Shown one piece after another: positions 24,303 to 36,215 of a stretch of DNA of 64,000 nt. Made by a program: the position numbers and the translations under genes. This DNA comes from Thereva unica. Lineage: Eukaryota > Arthropoda > Insecta > Diptera > Therevidae. The stretch is taken from the NCBI GenBank assembly GCA_949987705.1, contig OX465282.1, positions 129,686,687 to 129,750,686 on the forward strand, given 5' to 3'. The notes beneath the pieces are model-generated. The model did not search any database, had not been told where the DNA came from, and saw nothing but the letters and a program-made list of their open reading frames with translations. The first letter of the stretch is position 1, and each line of letters opens with the position of its first letter.

Positions 24303-24739
24303 CTCGTATTCTTAAGCCTGGTTTTTTTCGGTGCCGATTGCTGAATTCTCCAGGCTGCCTGGTCTGGCCATATTTATACCATTAAATTATTATAGATACT
24401 AAACATTAAAAGTGGCAGAGCGAGGAATTTTTGTTAGATCACATACTATTTGAATAGTCCTGACATTTAGGTTCATTCGATATACATATATATTATACTA
24501 AAAAATATATATTTGAGAGTGTGACAAGCATAATAATACAAGCTGTGCGGCGTCATGCCAGATACCCATTCCGAGCGCGTAGTAAAGAAAAAGCAAATCT
24601 GCCATTTACGTTCACCGTCATTTTGAATTTAAAATGAAGGAAGTTGGTGGGCTGGATCCTTGACTTTTACAGTTTTAGATAGGTGGCAGTATTCTGCGTA
24701 GATTGCTGCAATATTAATGAAAATAGCGTTACAAAAATA

Positions 24740-25085
24740 CAGGGTGAATTCCCCAGGCTGTGGGATGGTCTCGCCAAAGAAGTTAACGTGGCAAGCGGTT
24801 ATAATCCAAGAACACATAACATTGTTCTCAGAATCAAGGTAGAGAAACACGAGTTTGAAATGGTAAAACCACTCACCTACCTTAGGTCAATAGTAGCAGC
24901 CGACAATAGTATTGTACCAGAAATACGCGCAAGGCTGCTAAAAGCCAACAAAGCCTACTATAGTCTTTCAAGGCTCTTTAAATCCAAGCATCTAGCCACA
25001 ACGTCTGAGCTTTTAGTATATAAGACAATTGAACTTACCGGTACTCACATATGCATCTGAAAAATTGCCAACAATAGGCTCACCA
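24740..25085 (+). pseudogene. RTE-like RT thumb fragment
   Basis: The plus strand encodes FEMVKPLTYLRSIVAADNS, then PEIRARLLKANKAYYSLSRL and HLATTSELLVYKTI, which match the post-YADD region of RTE-like RTs (compare VDEFVYLGTIITKGNDTSAE in the element at 20096-20908). A frameshift near 25035 moves the diagnostic LPVLTYASE into the next frame. It is a short isolated relic with no ends visible. Confidence 0.7.
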
Positions 25086-25089
25086 TTAA

Positions 25090-26828
25090 GTAGATTAGTA
25101 GTTTATTACTTCATTTTCACTTTCAGATTCGATAAACTGTAACTGAAGAGTCCGAATTATTGTTTGTACAAATATTTATTCGTCACTGAAATTATTTTCA
25201 CTATTACAATAGCTTCCCTATAAACTTGGAAGTTTATAAATAAAGGTAAATATGATTCCTTTCCCACAATTACTGCGCTGTATTTTTGTGGGTTTTTCTA
25301 TGACAACATCATCGTCCGATTATTCGTTTGAGCCGTTGCATATTCAAATACATATGTACCAATATGAAATTTCACGCTGATGTAAATATATTTTAATAAT
25401 TGCCGTTTCTCTAAGGACATGTCTTATGAGAATTAATGAACCACACCCATTGTAAATTTACTAAATTGAAAAACCAAATGAATTTTGTATAGCCGTTTGC
25501 CTACACATTAAATATTAATTTCATTTGAATTGGGTGGGTACGCAATCGACATAACAAAAATTTACTGCACACATGAAAATTTAAATTTATTGTGCAATTT
25601 ACACGTCATACAGAATTGAACAAAGGTTTTCATTCATTGTCTTATTTTTTTAAAATTAATGAGGGGAAATTATTCATTAGCAATTAGCCTGAACGCGATT
25701 AATTGAAGTTTCCGCAACATTTATGACTTAATTTTGGTAGCTTCATTAATGAAAGTACTGCATGTCGCTGATTTAAATATTTTGATGAGTTAAATCACAA
25801 AAAATCGATTCTTTTAATTGTTTTAGTTGTACTTATAAAAAATACATCATATCACGGGAGCGTTGCTGCCTGTAGTTAACATATTTTATCTACCTGCAGG
25901 CTTCTCATAAATTGTTTCGACTAGCATCGGTTATTATGCTCATTAAAATTTGATCAATATATGGAAATGCATATTCCTATATAATTTTTATCGTTTAAAG
26001 GGAAACTGAATTAAAAAATTAAAAATGCAAAATAATTATTTGTTTTTTATTAAAACCCTGCAAAACTTCTGAAAGAAGACATAGTTTAGATATTAGCCTA
26101 CACCATTTGAACAACAAAAAAGATTTTCATCTATTATATTGTGAGGGCGCGCGATTTTGTCTTCCACAATTGTTTAGGTGTTAATCGCCCTCTGCATGTG
26201 CGGCAAAACTGCACAAAGCGGTCAGTAACAGTTGTGTTCATGATGCTCTTCTGCTGTCGGTGCCGCTGGGTCTCGACTAGAAATGGGCAAAACGGGTCAA
26301 AAGAGTCATCTTAAAAAAATTTCTATCGAATCTTCAGAAGACCAGATCCATACCAAAACCTGCGATTCGGATCTCTCTGAAATAATAAACTAAAAATTCA
26401 TCTAGACAGAGAGATTATTAGCTGATTAAAGGCCGAAGTTTTAAAAAAAATGGTAACGATAACTCAAATTTTCGGCCCGTTAGAATAAATTGAATAGAAA
26501 ATAATTATTAGATAAAAAAAAAAAAAAAAAAAAAAAACTTTTTAATATAGCACGTTTTTATAACGATCTAAAAAGAATAAAATAATTTCTCCTAGCCCTA
26601 TACACATTTAGAACCTCAAACATATTCCTAACCCCACACAGATAATCCTAAAAATTTGTGATTGTGGATTTATAATAGCTATGAAAATATTTGTAAGATT
26701 TTAAACGAAAAAACGTGGAGCGCATACATGATTGATGCGAATGATTTCTCAACCCAGCTACACTACACTCCTACTATTGTCTCTATAGCATGCGCCCCAC
26801 GTTTTTTCGTCTTGCTTTTTAGTCTTGT
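25090..26828. other. unassigned AT-rich DNA with poly(A) tract
   Basis: Very A/T-rich and without coding signal. A run of about 25 A at 26514-26539 could be the tail of a decayed retroposed copy or a microsatellite. A GC-richer patch lies at 26150-26290. No gene recognised. Confidence 0.4.
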
Positions 26829-26840
26829 GTGTGACATTTT

Positions 26841-27883
26841 CACCAATTAGAACGGGAATACTCCCAATTACATCGGGAGGTTAAGAGAAGTGTCCGGCGT
26901 GATAAAAGGCAGCAGATAAATGAGCTCGCAGAAAAAGCGGAAAACGCGGCAAACACAGGCAACAGTAAGGTGCTGTACCAAATCACTAAACAGCTCTCGG
27001 GAAAGCACTCTACTAAAAAGCATGCCGTTAAGAGTGCGGATGGAAGGCTGCTGTGCAGCGACGAAGAGCAACTCCAAAGATGGAGAGATTACTTCTTCGC
27101 CGCCCGTGTAAGTGTACCAACACAGGAACCTCAGAAAACAGCAACAATGCACAGCCAATAAGAATCACCACCCGGGCCCCATCCAAGACGGAAATAGTAA
27201 CCGCAATTCATGCGATGGCCAATGGTAAAGCAGCAGGAAAAGATGGCATCCCGCCAGAATTGTTGAAAGCCGACTCAAGCCTCATAGCAGATGCGCTTCA
27301 GCCAATCCTAGAAATAGCATGGAACACCTGTACCTTTCCGGAGGATTGGACGGGAGGTATCATAGTCAAAATACCAAAAAAGGGGGACCTAACAATATGC
27401 GACAACTGGAGAGGTATCTGTTTATTATCTACTGTGGGCAAAATTTTGTTCCATATATTACTATCTAGGATAAGTGAGGCAGTTGATCGAACGCTTAGGA
27501 GGCAGCAGGCCGGATTCAGGAAGGGCCGCTCCTGTATTGATCATATTAACACCTTGAGAATAATAGTGGAGCAGTCTACTGAATTCCGATCCCCCCTTTA
27601 CCTTGCTTTCGTAGACTATGAGAAAGCGTTCGACTCGGTTAATAGGAGCTTCATTTGGCAGGCACTACGGCGACGTGGACTGCCTGATAAAATAATAGAA
27701 TTGATAAAAGCCCTATATAACAATTCCAAATGCAGAGTTCTCCAGAGTTTGGTAGACCGCCTTAAGGATCTCGACTACGCCGATGATATCTGTTTGCTGG
27801 CCCACAGACACCAGGACCTCAAAAACATGTTAAACAATTTGGCAACAGAAAGTAGTCCAGCAGGCAAGGCTAAATCCGACTAA
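26841..27883 (+). pseudogene. RTE-type RT, fingers and palm with deletion
   Basis: The frame is open from the insertion point (HQLEREYSQLHREVKRS...) to 27161, then continues shifted from about 27140. Motifs: GKAAGKDGIPPELLKADSS, PKKGDLTICDNWRGICLL, QAGFRKGRSCIDHINTL and LAFVDYEKAFDSVNR (catalytic Asp). After NNSKCRVLQ (27735) the reading jumps to DYADDICLLAHRHQDL, so the segment that should carry RQGCxxSPxLF is deleted. The C-terminal relatives of this motif set occur in RTE-clade elements such as schistosome SR2. The protein is inactive. Confidence 0.88.
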
Positions 27884-28547
27884 AACTAAAGAAATGCGGA
27901 TAAATGCAAACACCATTGAACGAACAGCGCTGAATAACCGTGACGTGGAACTGGTAAATAAATTCTGCTACCTCGGTAGCATTATTACCGAAAATGGTGG
28001 GGCAGAAGAAGACGTCAGTTCCAGAATAAATAAAGCACGAGGCGCATATGCATGCCTGTCCCACATATGGAGATCAACGGTGATTTCCACTAACACCAAA
28101 TTGCGGCTGTTCAACTCCAACGATAAGGCAGTTCTTTTGTATGGTTGCGAAACATGGAAAGTCACCCAATTCATAACAGGGCGCCTACAAGTCTTCATCA
28201 ACAGATGCCTTCGTCGTATCCTAAAAATCCGCTGGCAAGATAGAATTTCAAACGAAGAACTATGGCGCCGTGCCGGCCAAGAAAGAATAGACGACCAAAT
28301 CAGGCGAAGGAAATGGAATTGGGTTGGCCACACCTTGCGACGCGAAAACGAAAATCTAGCCAAACAGGCCCTTGACTGGAATCCGCAAGGTTCCCGTCGA
28401 GTAGGAAGACCTAGAACAACGTGGAGAAGAACCCTACTAGAAGAAGCCGCAACAACTGGGAGATCCTGGTCGGAGCTAAGAGCTGTCGCGCAAAACAGAG
28501 TCCGCTGGAGGGCAACTGTTTCCGCCCTATGTCCCAGGAGGGATTAA
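27884..28547 (+). pseudogene. RTE-type RT, thumb and C-terminal domain
   Basis: In a new frame: FCYLGSIITENGGAEEDVSS, INKARGAYACLSHIW, VLLYGCETWKVT, then INRCLRRILKIRWQDRISNE. The C-terminal basic tail is WVGHTLRRENENLAKQALDW, GSRRVGRPRTTWRRTLLEEA and RVRWRATVSALCPRRD, ending at TAA 28545-28547. This tail is conserved across RTE-like elements of invertebrates. It follows the deletion-bearing RT core and carries one frameshift relative to it. Confidence 0.88.
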
Positions 28548-28964
28548 AGGAGTTTAAAGAAGAAGAAGTGTGACATTTTGCAATCACTTTTTGACATTTT
28601 CATGATATTATGGCGGATACATGTGGAAAATTGTTACCTAAATCTACTAATAAAATACCAATCTGTTTAATTTTGAAATTCCTGAAAATTAAAATAAAGA
28701 AGTAAGCTAAATTAATTTTATATGATTTTTATTTCAATAATAGCTGCGTCTCTTTTTTGATCATATTTCCTATTTCCACTCGTGAATACTCGCAACTACT
28801 CTTTTACTGAAAAACGTTTAGATGACTTTTGATTGTATTTAACTGCTTTCTTCATAAAAAAATATCTATAAATTAAATTTCAGTCGTAATTATCTGAAAA
28901 TTGTATCTTTAATTTTACTTTAAATAATTTACCGTATTAATTTCCATTATGTAACTGGTTCTTA

Positions 28965-30475
28965 AATTTTGAATTACGTCACGTAGCTTATTTTATTCTA
29001 CATGGCATGTCCTTTCATTTGATTCCCATTTCGAGGTTGTTGTAAAGTTAGGCAATCCACCAGTTTATGTTAGCCGCCGCGTTAAATTTACAATGACGAC
29101 ATATAGCTTATTGTATTCTACTTGTCACACACTTTCCTGTAGTACCCACGTCGCGGGTGTTGTGAAGAAAATGGTAAACCGCGCTCTTGAGACGTCCGCC
29201 ATGGATCTAACTGTATATGAAGTATACCTACTATATGGCTCATTGCATTCTACTTATACTACCCTTTCATTTGGTACCCAAACGACCAAACGATAAATTC
29301 AGTATACTATATTGCTTATGGTGTTATACTTATCATACCATTTCATATGATACCCATGTTTCGGGTGTTAGGAAGTAAATGGTTATCCGCCCTCTTGCGA
29401 TGGCCGCCATGGACCAAACGATATATTGAGTAAAATATATTACTAATGATCTTCTACTTATCATACGCTTTCATTTGATACCCATGCCGAAAGGGGTCTG
29501 AAGAAAACGGTAACCCACCTTCCTAAGGAGGACGCCATGGATCTAAAGACATTGCATTCGACTTATGATGCCCTTTCATTTAATACCTATGTCGAGGGGG
29601 TTGTGAAGAAAATGTTAATCCGCCCTCTTGAGATGGCCGCCATGGACCAAGCGATATATTAAGTATACTATATTGCTTATGGTATTCTACTTATGATACT
29701 CTTTCATTTGATACCCATGTCCAAGGGGTTGTGAAGAAGATGGTAATCCGCCCTCATGAGATGGCCGCCATGGACCCAATGATATATTGTGCATTCGACT
29801 TATGATGCCCTTTTATTTGATACCCTTGTCGAGGGGTTTGCGAAGAAAATGTTAATCCACCCGCTTGAGATGTGATGAACGATATATTGAGTATACTATA
29901 TTGCTTATGATATTCTACTAATCATACTCTTTCATTTGAAGAGGGGGTGGTGAAGAAAATGGTAATCCGCCGTCTTGAGATGGCTGCCATGGAGCAAACG
30001 ATAAATTGAGCTTACTATATTGCTTATGGCGTTCTACTTATCACAGCATTTCATTTGATACCCATGTTTTGGGGGTTGTGAAGAAAATGGTAATCCGCCC
30101 TCTTAAGACGGTCGCCATAAACCAAACGATATATTGAGCATACTATATTGGTTATGGTATTCTACTTATCATATCCTTTCATGTGATACCCATGTCGAAG
30201 GAGTTGTGAAGAATATTTCAATCCGCCCTCCTGAGACGGCCTCCATGGACCATGGAGCTAAAGCTGTGTGCAAAATTTGAGAATGATAAGATATCCGTAA
30301 GTATTTGAAATATCGATTGCAAAATTTGAAAACAGTAATCCGTCCTCTTGAGACCTCCACCATGTATATAACGGTGTGCAAAATTTCAGGGTGATCGGGT
30401 AACCGGAAGTTTTCAAAATATCAATTGCAAGATTTGTACCGGACAAACAGACAGACAAGAGAGCGAGCTAATAAA
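28965..30475. repeat. decayed tandem array related to the 128-bp repeat
   Basis: About ten diverged units each contain TTCTACTTAT..CTTTCATTTGATACCCATGT, then TTGTGAAGAAAATGGTAATC, then CCGCCCTCTTGAGATGG and CCGCCATGGA. They match, in opposite orientation, the 128-bp units at 50099-51650. After about 30260 the array gives way to non-tandem sequence with GTGTGCAAAATTT repeats and ends near ACCGGACAAACAGACAGAC. I infer an old copy of the same Helitron family, but neither end is recognisable. Confidence 0.7.
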
Positions 30476-31294
30476 AACGTTTAAAAATAGTATTTTTTTT
30501 TTGTAAAAATTAGACTTTTTATTAAAAATTAAAAAAAAATAAATAAAATCTCAAAATCCGGTTAGAGGGATCTATAGGTAAAATCAAGATGAACATTTAA
30601 AAAAAAATTGTCAATAACTAAAAAATTATGACCTATAGAGTAATTTGGGTGGAACATCAAATATCTAACCACTGTGGGGCGCGAAACACAACAATCTATC
30701 CATTGAACTCATGTTCATCATTTGTACCTTTCTGTCTTAATAATTCCACGTATTGATCTCCTTAAAAACACATATAAAAAATAGTGCTCCTTTCAAGTAC
30801 TAGGTACGTCCACCCGCCCTAACCTCCTTCTACGTAGCGATTCTCTTGCTCCAGGGGGAAGGAATGTTATGTAAAAAATCCCATAAGGGAGAATTTATTT
30901 AAAAATTAAAATTAATTATCCAAAAATATAAACCTACCCATAGTACATTTTAGTTCCACATATACACCAGGGAGCACTTGATTACCCTCACATGAAATTT
31001 CGATGTAAAACTTGCTGCAGCAAGCCTATTCCTGCGAAATTTTTGTTAAATATTTCTGGTCCGTTATTTCAAAATGCCTAGTGATCAAAATAATTCAAAG
31101 AACTAAAAGTAACGGGAAATTCCAATTTTTGAATATTATGTGTTTTGCAAGAGGAGCACTTGATTACCCTCATCAGTTTCTTTCTGTTATTATTAGCATA
31201 AGAGTGCAGTGAAACTAAGGAATTTGTAGTTAATTAAACCTTTACTTCTTTCAAATAGTGTTTTAAGTGTTTTGCGTGTCAGTTGGGTCGTCAT
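30476..31294. other. unassigned DNA with a short direct repeat
   Basis: A 19-bp direct repeat GAGCACTTGATTACCCTCA occurs at about 30972 and 31151, in front of the Tc1/mariner fragment. It might belong to a transposon end but I found no inverted partner. No gene recognised. Confidence 0.4.
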
Positions 31295-31790
31295 ATGGGT
31301 CGCGGGGAAAACCCCATCCCAACAAGAAATGGGCAAAATTCTTGCATTCAAGCAAGAGAATTATTCAAACAGGGAAATCGCGAGGAAAATTGGACGAAAT
31401 TCGTGGACTATTAACAACTTTTTGAAAGACCCCGAAAATTATGGGCAAAATAGAAAAGGCCGCACAGCAACGGCGACAACCGAGCGGGAGCGTAGGTCAA
31501 TTTTACGTGAAGCGTCCAACTCCACGTCAACCGGTCGAAAGATAAAGGAAAAAGCCGGAGTTTCAGCGAGTGTTGGGACGGTTCGGAGGGTAATTAAGCA
31601 ATCCCCAAATATTCGCCGCAAAAAACTACAAAAAAAACCGCTCTTGCTGGAACGTCATAGGGATGCCAGATTAAGGTTTTGTAGAAATTATCTAAGTTGG
31701 AGGAGTGAGTGGGAACACGTGATTTTTTCGGACGAGAAAAAATTTATCTGGATGGTCCTGACGAGATAGGAACAGCTCAGATTTTCGCAT
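31295..31790 (+). pseudogene. Tc1/mariner transposase N-terminal fragment
   Basis: The likely start is the ATG at 31295 (MGRG..., Tc1/Tc3 style); one extra base shifts the frame before TPSQQEMGKILAF. Next come a helix-turn-helix (NYSNREIARKIGRNSWTINN), a second HTH-like block (ASVGTVRRVIKQSPNIRR) and the start of the DDE core (WEHVIFSDEKKF), whose Asp is the first catalytic residue. Another frameshift and loss of sequence follow at once, so the second and third catalytic residues are absent. It would have cut and pasted DNA at TA sites. No terminal inverted repeats were identified. Confidence 0.88.
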
Positions 31791-32656
31791 AATCGTGGAA
31801 ATAATGTTGAAACCCGTCATAGCATAGCATAGTATGAGGTTTTTTCTCTTTTAAAATGTAAAGTATTATTTCATAACTTCAAAATGTGAAAAAATCGAAT
31901 TTTTTCGTTAATATTTTCAAAATAGTTTCGCTGCTAGTGGGCGTTTTGCGCCTTTTTTCAGATTATGTTGTAATTATCACGCTTTAATTATAATTAAAGC
32001 CTTCAAAGAAAAGCCATTGAAAAACTGCAACTACTACTTTCAACTCATTTCATTTTTCATTCAAATGCATAATTTTGGCTCAAAATCTAAAAAAATAGTT
32101 ATAATAAAACCCTGCATGCCTCGCATACACCCACACAACAGCAATCATTACATTCTCCTTGCAAAAAACATTTCTGGCAACCCGTTCATAAAAATGTTTT
32201 CTATCCCTTTAAATCACCGTTATAGAGAATCATAAAAGATATAATGGAAGCTTCAAATGTTTCAGCTTATTTCAATACACACCGCACGCCTCCCCATTAG
32301 AAAAAGAGAAACTTCACTTATCCTCCCATCTTTTCTTCCTTCCCTCAAATATACAAAACGAAATTTCATATTTTAAGAGTCAAAAACAAACTTTCGAAGC
32401 AAAATTTTAAGAGCAAATTTAATATTGCTCGAAGCCAGAACAGATTACCAGAAAACGAAACCAAAAAACAAAGAGAATTTGGTGGATACATCAAATTTCT
32501 CTTTCTTCGACTTCTCAATTCCGCCTATTTGGTTCCGAAGAAGCTGCGTTTACCTCAGCTTCTTAGGGCACTGTTTCAACGCGAACCTTTGAGTGAGTGT
32601 GGGTTCAATTAAAGTGAATGTGTTGGAGTCTTCACGTCGATTTTCTGGGCCAAATA
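31791..32656. other. unassigned AT-rich DNA
   Basis: Nothing recognised. The frame at 32017-32235 has no family motif. Confidence 0.35.
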
Positions 32657-32819
32657 AGCTGGAGATATTACAGCTTCCCCATGTTGTGTAAGGCTTCGGG
32701 CACGATAAGAGCGGCAGAAAAATTTAGAGAGGCACTTTAGTATTGTCACTCTGCCCCTCGCCGCTCATATCATGACCATGGCCTAACATAACAAGGGGAA
32801 GCTGTAATATCTCCAGCTT
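32657..32819. mobile_element. 163-bp MITE or fold-back element
   Basis: AAGCTGGAGATATTACAGCT at 32657 returns in reverse complement at the right end (GCTGTAATATCTCCAGCTT to 32819). Pairing continues for about 39 bp with few mismatches, including GCTTCCCC/GGGGAAGC. The interior of about 85 bp also contains CG-rich inverted bits (GAGCGGCAG compared with TGCCCCTCGCCGCTC). There is no coding potential and no clear TSD. Confidence 0.75.
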
Positions 32820-33057
32820 TAGTGTTTCCAGAGGAGGAAATATATTAAGATTTTTCTTGTGATTAATCTTGAGATATTTAAATTTTTTTTTTAGGGAGTT
32901 GTCTATTTGGTCAAGGGAAGCATTGCTTCCTTTGCTTCCAAAGAGGAACCGCCACTGCCTGTATTGTGTGGACGTACAATGTACCTTCAGTCATTAAAAA
33001 AGGGGCAAAAGCGCGTATGAGCTAAGTCCGCGTAGTGTGGATGCACCGTAAGTAAGG

Positions 33058-33297
33058 AGGCATAACACACCAGCGAGCTGCTTTTGTCAGAGTCCCAGAG
33101 ACAGCAATGATTGGGAGTAGGTGGCATAAAATAGGGAGGCCTGGTTGTGGCAGTTCCTTCATTCGCTTCTCTCCCCCTTCACTATGTTCCGACTATTGCT
33201 TGCTGTTCGACGTTGCCCTCTATATGAAAAAAATATATTGTCAACAGTACAAAGTGGCTTTCCCTGAGTCACTAATCTTTTACATAAAAACAAGGTA
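33058..33297 (+). repeat. 5'-truncated SINE relative
   Basis: Matches the 3' body of the SINE at 23852-24302, opposite strand. Shared blocks include CATAACAC.CCAGCGAG, GTGGCAGTTCCTT or GTGACAGTTCCTT, TGTTCGACGTTGC or TGTTCGACATTGC, CTCTATATGAA and a terminal TCTTT.ACATAAAAA. The tRNA-like head is missing, as is usual for 5'-truncated retroposed copies. Confidence 0.7.
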
Positions 33298-34734
33298 AAA
33301 GTCCTGAGTTACTGGACTTATACGAAAACCTCTAGGTACCTAGCAAAACGAAGAAACGCCTGACTAAAGGGACCTCAAGACGTCGGACTTATATACAAAT
33401 TGGAAATCAAAAAATTATCACAAATCATTATACCTGCAAAAATCATACTTCTTGTCCACATTATTTATTTGAAAGTAAAAATGTAGTGTAAACAAAGAAC
33501 ATTATTTAAGGCTCGATTAGGCAATAGTCGACTTGTCCTCAACTATAATTTTTCCACTTAGAAAAAATTCGTTTTAAAAAGAAATAAAATTTAAATGGTA
33601 GCAATTTATTAATTCTTGGGGTGCTAATTTGCGTTCACTCCCACCAACTACAAGAACATTTGCAGTTTAGAGAGCTGTGGTGCAAAATGGCTGTAATGGT
33701 CGCTGTTCAAAGTGAATTTTCCAGCCGCTGAGGAAAAGGAAAAGATAAATACTTCTACAAATGAGCAAAAACCGATTTCCATCGCAAAAAGTAGTTACTG
33801 TCCACTAACGTGCTTTCGAGGCTTCTAAGTGAGTGATTCAGTATATTCAATAATTGAAAGCTATTGAATCATGAACATAGTCGTTATAAGAACTTGATTT
33901 ATGATCTTCGCCGTATTTTTTTCTGTAATGACCGTCGTATCCATTAGTGTGAATAACTTTCTACTCCGATAGTAATTTACTCTTGTCATTTTCACCCTTC
34001 CAGCTTTTTTCTGCTAACATAGTGGAATATCGTGCCCCACGTTGGGCTGGCACTCAAGGGTAATCAATTATCGTTAATGAATGGGATCTTTGATGAGTAC
34101 GACAAAGCGCTACTAAAGAACGAACAATCGGTTTACTCAATCGGTTTTTCACAGGAGCTTTAATTTGCTTTTATCGCTGTTGAAACTAGAAATTTGAATA
34201 TTGATAACCGACGAAAATTAAAGGAATATGAGCCACGAATCGTTTTATGTATCCTCAATCAAATGAAAAAAAAATGTCTCCATAAATTCGCCCTTAGGCT
34301 TGTGTGCTTACTTCAATCAGTAATGCGTGCAAAGGTGAACCTCACTTTTTGCGTCTGTATAGTAAAAATATCATAATTACTAAAAATACTTTCGGGGAAA
34401 CTTTTGGACATTATGCACAGTTTATAACAAAGTATTAATTTTATTTGTTTTGATGTTAATCGATATGTTCCCATGTTCACGGGTTTAAACGTTCCTAGAA
34501 AAACAAGCAAAAGGAAATCTTGTTAAATTTTTAATATTGATATTATTTAATAATCAATATACCCTCAGACACCCTCAGACCACCCGTACCACCACATTAT
34601 TTCGAAGAGTTTTGAAAATAAATGAAAACAAAAAAAAAAGTATCAAATATTTTTTCAAACTCTATCCAGCCATACCAAAAACGCCCCCTATCCCCTAACC
34701 CCTGTTACGGGTAGGGGGTGCAACTTCAAAAACT

Positions 34735-34845
34735 TAAATGGAAACCCCCATTTTTTATTGCAGATTCAGAATCTTCATAAAAAATATGAAGATTTTGTCC
34801 CAAGCATTTTTTACGATTCGCCATAGATGGCGCTGTAATCGGAGG
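34735..34845. repeat. dispersed repeat, copy in opposite orientation at 38375-38465
   Basis: Contains TTTTTATTGCAGATTCAGAA, a local palindrome ATCTTCAT/ATGAAGAT and TTCGCCATAGATGGCGCTGT. The same string order occurs in reverse complement at about 38375-38465, next to the copia-A start. It is non-coding and its family is unknown. Confidence 0.65.
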
Positions 34846-35127
34846 AAAACGTTTTTGAAGTGTTAACTTCTTTAGGCGCGTTTGGCACTTTTTCGCTGGG
34901 GGTAAAACAAAGAATTCGCGACACACGCATTTTGTTGCTACACCCGTTTCTGGACACTTGATGGCGACACGTGCACTTTGTTGCTCACTCGTTTCTGGGC
35001 ACTTGGGCCTATGCAGCTGGCTAGAGCATGGAAACTTTTAGTTGAGCTCCACTTACAAACAGCAGCGTATAATTATATGTGTGCGAGACAAAATAGCCCG
35101 CGCTTGGTGAGAGGGATTGGGTTTGAA

Positions 35128-35277
35128 TGTTGCAATGCAGAAGCTGCTCTCAGCATTCGTTTTATATTCTCGCGCCGCTCTCAAAATTCATGTCATATTC
35201 TCGCACGCCATCGCACACAGCAGCGAATGTGTGCGAGAGGATGAAATGAATGCTAAGAGCGGCGTCTGCATTGCGAA
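35128..35277. repeat. imperfect inverted repeat
   Basis: The left side GCAATGCAGAAGCTGCTCTC, then AGCATTCG, is complementary, with mismatches, to the right side GAATGCTAAGAGCGGCGTCT, then GCATTGC. The interior repeats TCTCGCACGC and GTGTGCGAGAG. This is probably a short fold-back element. Confidence 0.55.
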
Positions 35278-36215
35278 AATATGAAATGAAAGGAAGTATT
35301 TACTGTGGAAAGTCGATTTGGCAGTACTTCTTTAATTAGTGTTTTCTGTAATGAGTTATAAGTAATGCAGAGGAGAATGGGTTTGATGACCAAGCGTTTG
35401 ATTTCGCGCAAAAAGCGTGTTGAAAAACTTCGTAGCTGCTCATTTTCTTTGTTAATTATCTCAGTTATCTCAGCCATTAAGTTTCTGATCTTTAATGTAT
35501 AAACATATATTTGAATTTATGTTTATGATATAAATATAAATCGCTTAATTTTACTTATTTTACTGGTTCTGAAAAAATTCAAATTGAATCCAGTAGATTT
35601 CCATAAAAATTTAGATCCGTGACTTTGGCTGAATATAATATGACTTTTTTTGCATATTTGCACAATGTTTAAAATAGCAAAAATTTCTGTTTCGTGACTA
35701 TTGCATCAACCCGACGATATGTACTGTGTACTATGTATGTACTACATATTTCCTATGAACTGTGCACTATGTATTTATTACTATATATTAGCTACTATTT
35801 TTAACAAAAACTACATTATCCCAGTCATCCATCGTCCGATCTTTGTGTGATAAGTTTAAGACAAATATTTTAATTTCCAAAACATTGCATCACATTTTGG
35901 AGTGAGTGGATATAAGTAACAATTAAATAAACTTTAACAGAATATTCATAAATAAAATATATTAATCCTTATCGTCTTGTATTAAGATTGATTTGGACAT
36001 TTAGACTAGCCATAGAAGTTAACACTTCTAAAGTGTGGTCCTACGCACACTCGTTTTTAACTTCCCAGTATAGGAAGTTATTGTAATCGGTCCGAAAATC
36101 GAAATCGAAAATTTCAACGTATTTTCATCTTTCAAGGTCCCAGGAGCATTTTAAGCAAAAAATTGGGAGGAAGTATGTGTGTGTGTGTATGTGCGTACGG
36201 ATGTGGTCATTTTTT

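Larger units (their letters stand above)
26829..28579 (+). mobile_element. 5'-truncated RTE-type LINE with 12-bp TSD
   Basis: The 1.73-kb insert (26841-28567) is flanked by perfect 12-bp repeats GTGTGACATTTT at 26829-26840 and 28568-28579. It begins in the middle of an open frame and ends just after the stop codon in AAGAAGAAG, a short tandem 3' end as in RTE elements. The copy also lacks part of the RT palm. Its 3' terminus nearly equals the 150-bp insertion at 6788-6937, so the family was active relatively recently. Confidence 0.92.
33298..36015. other. unassigned DNA with minor repeats
   Basis: No gene seen. It contains the dispersed repeat at 34735-34845, a short imperfect duplication (TTTGTTGCTACACCCGTTTCTGG and a relative) at 34930-35005 and the inverted repeat at 35128-35277, listed separately. 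Confidence 0.4.
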
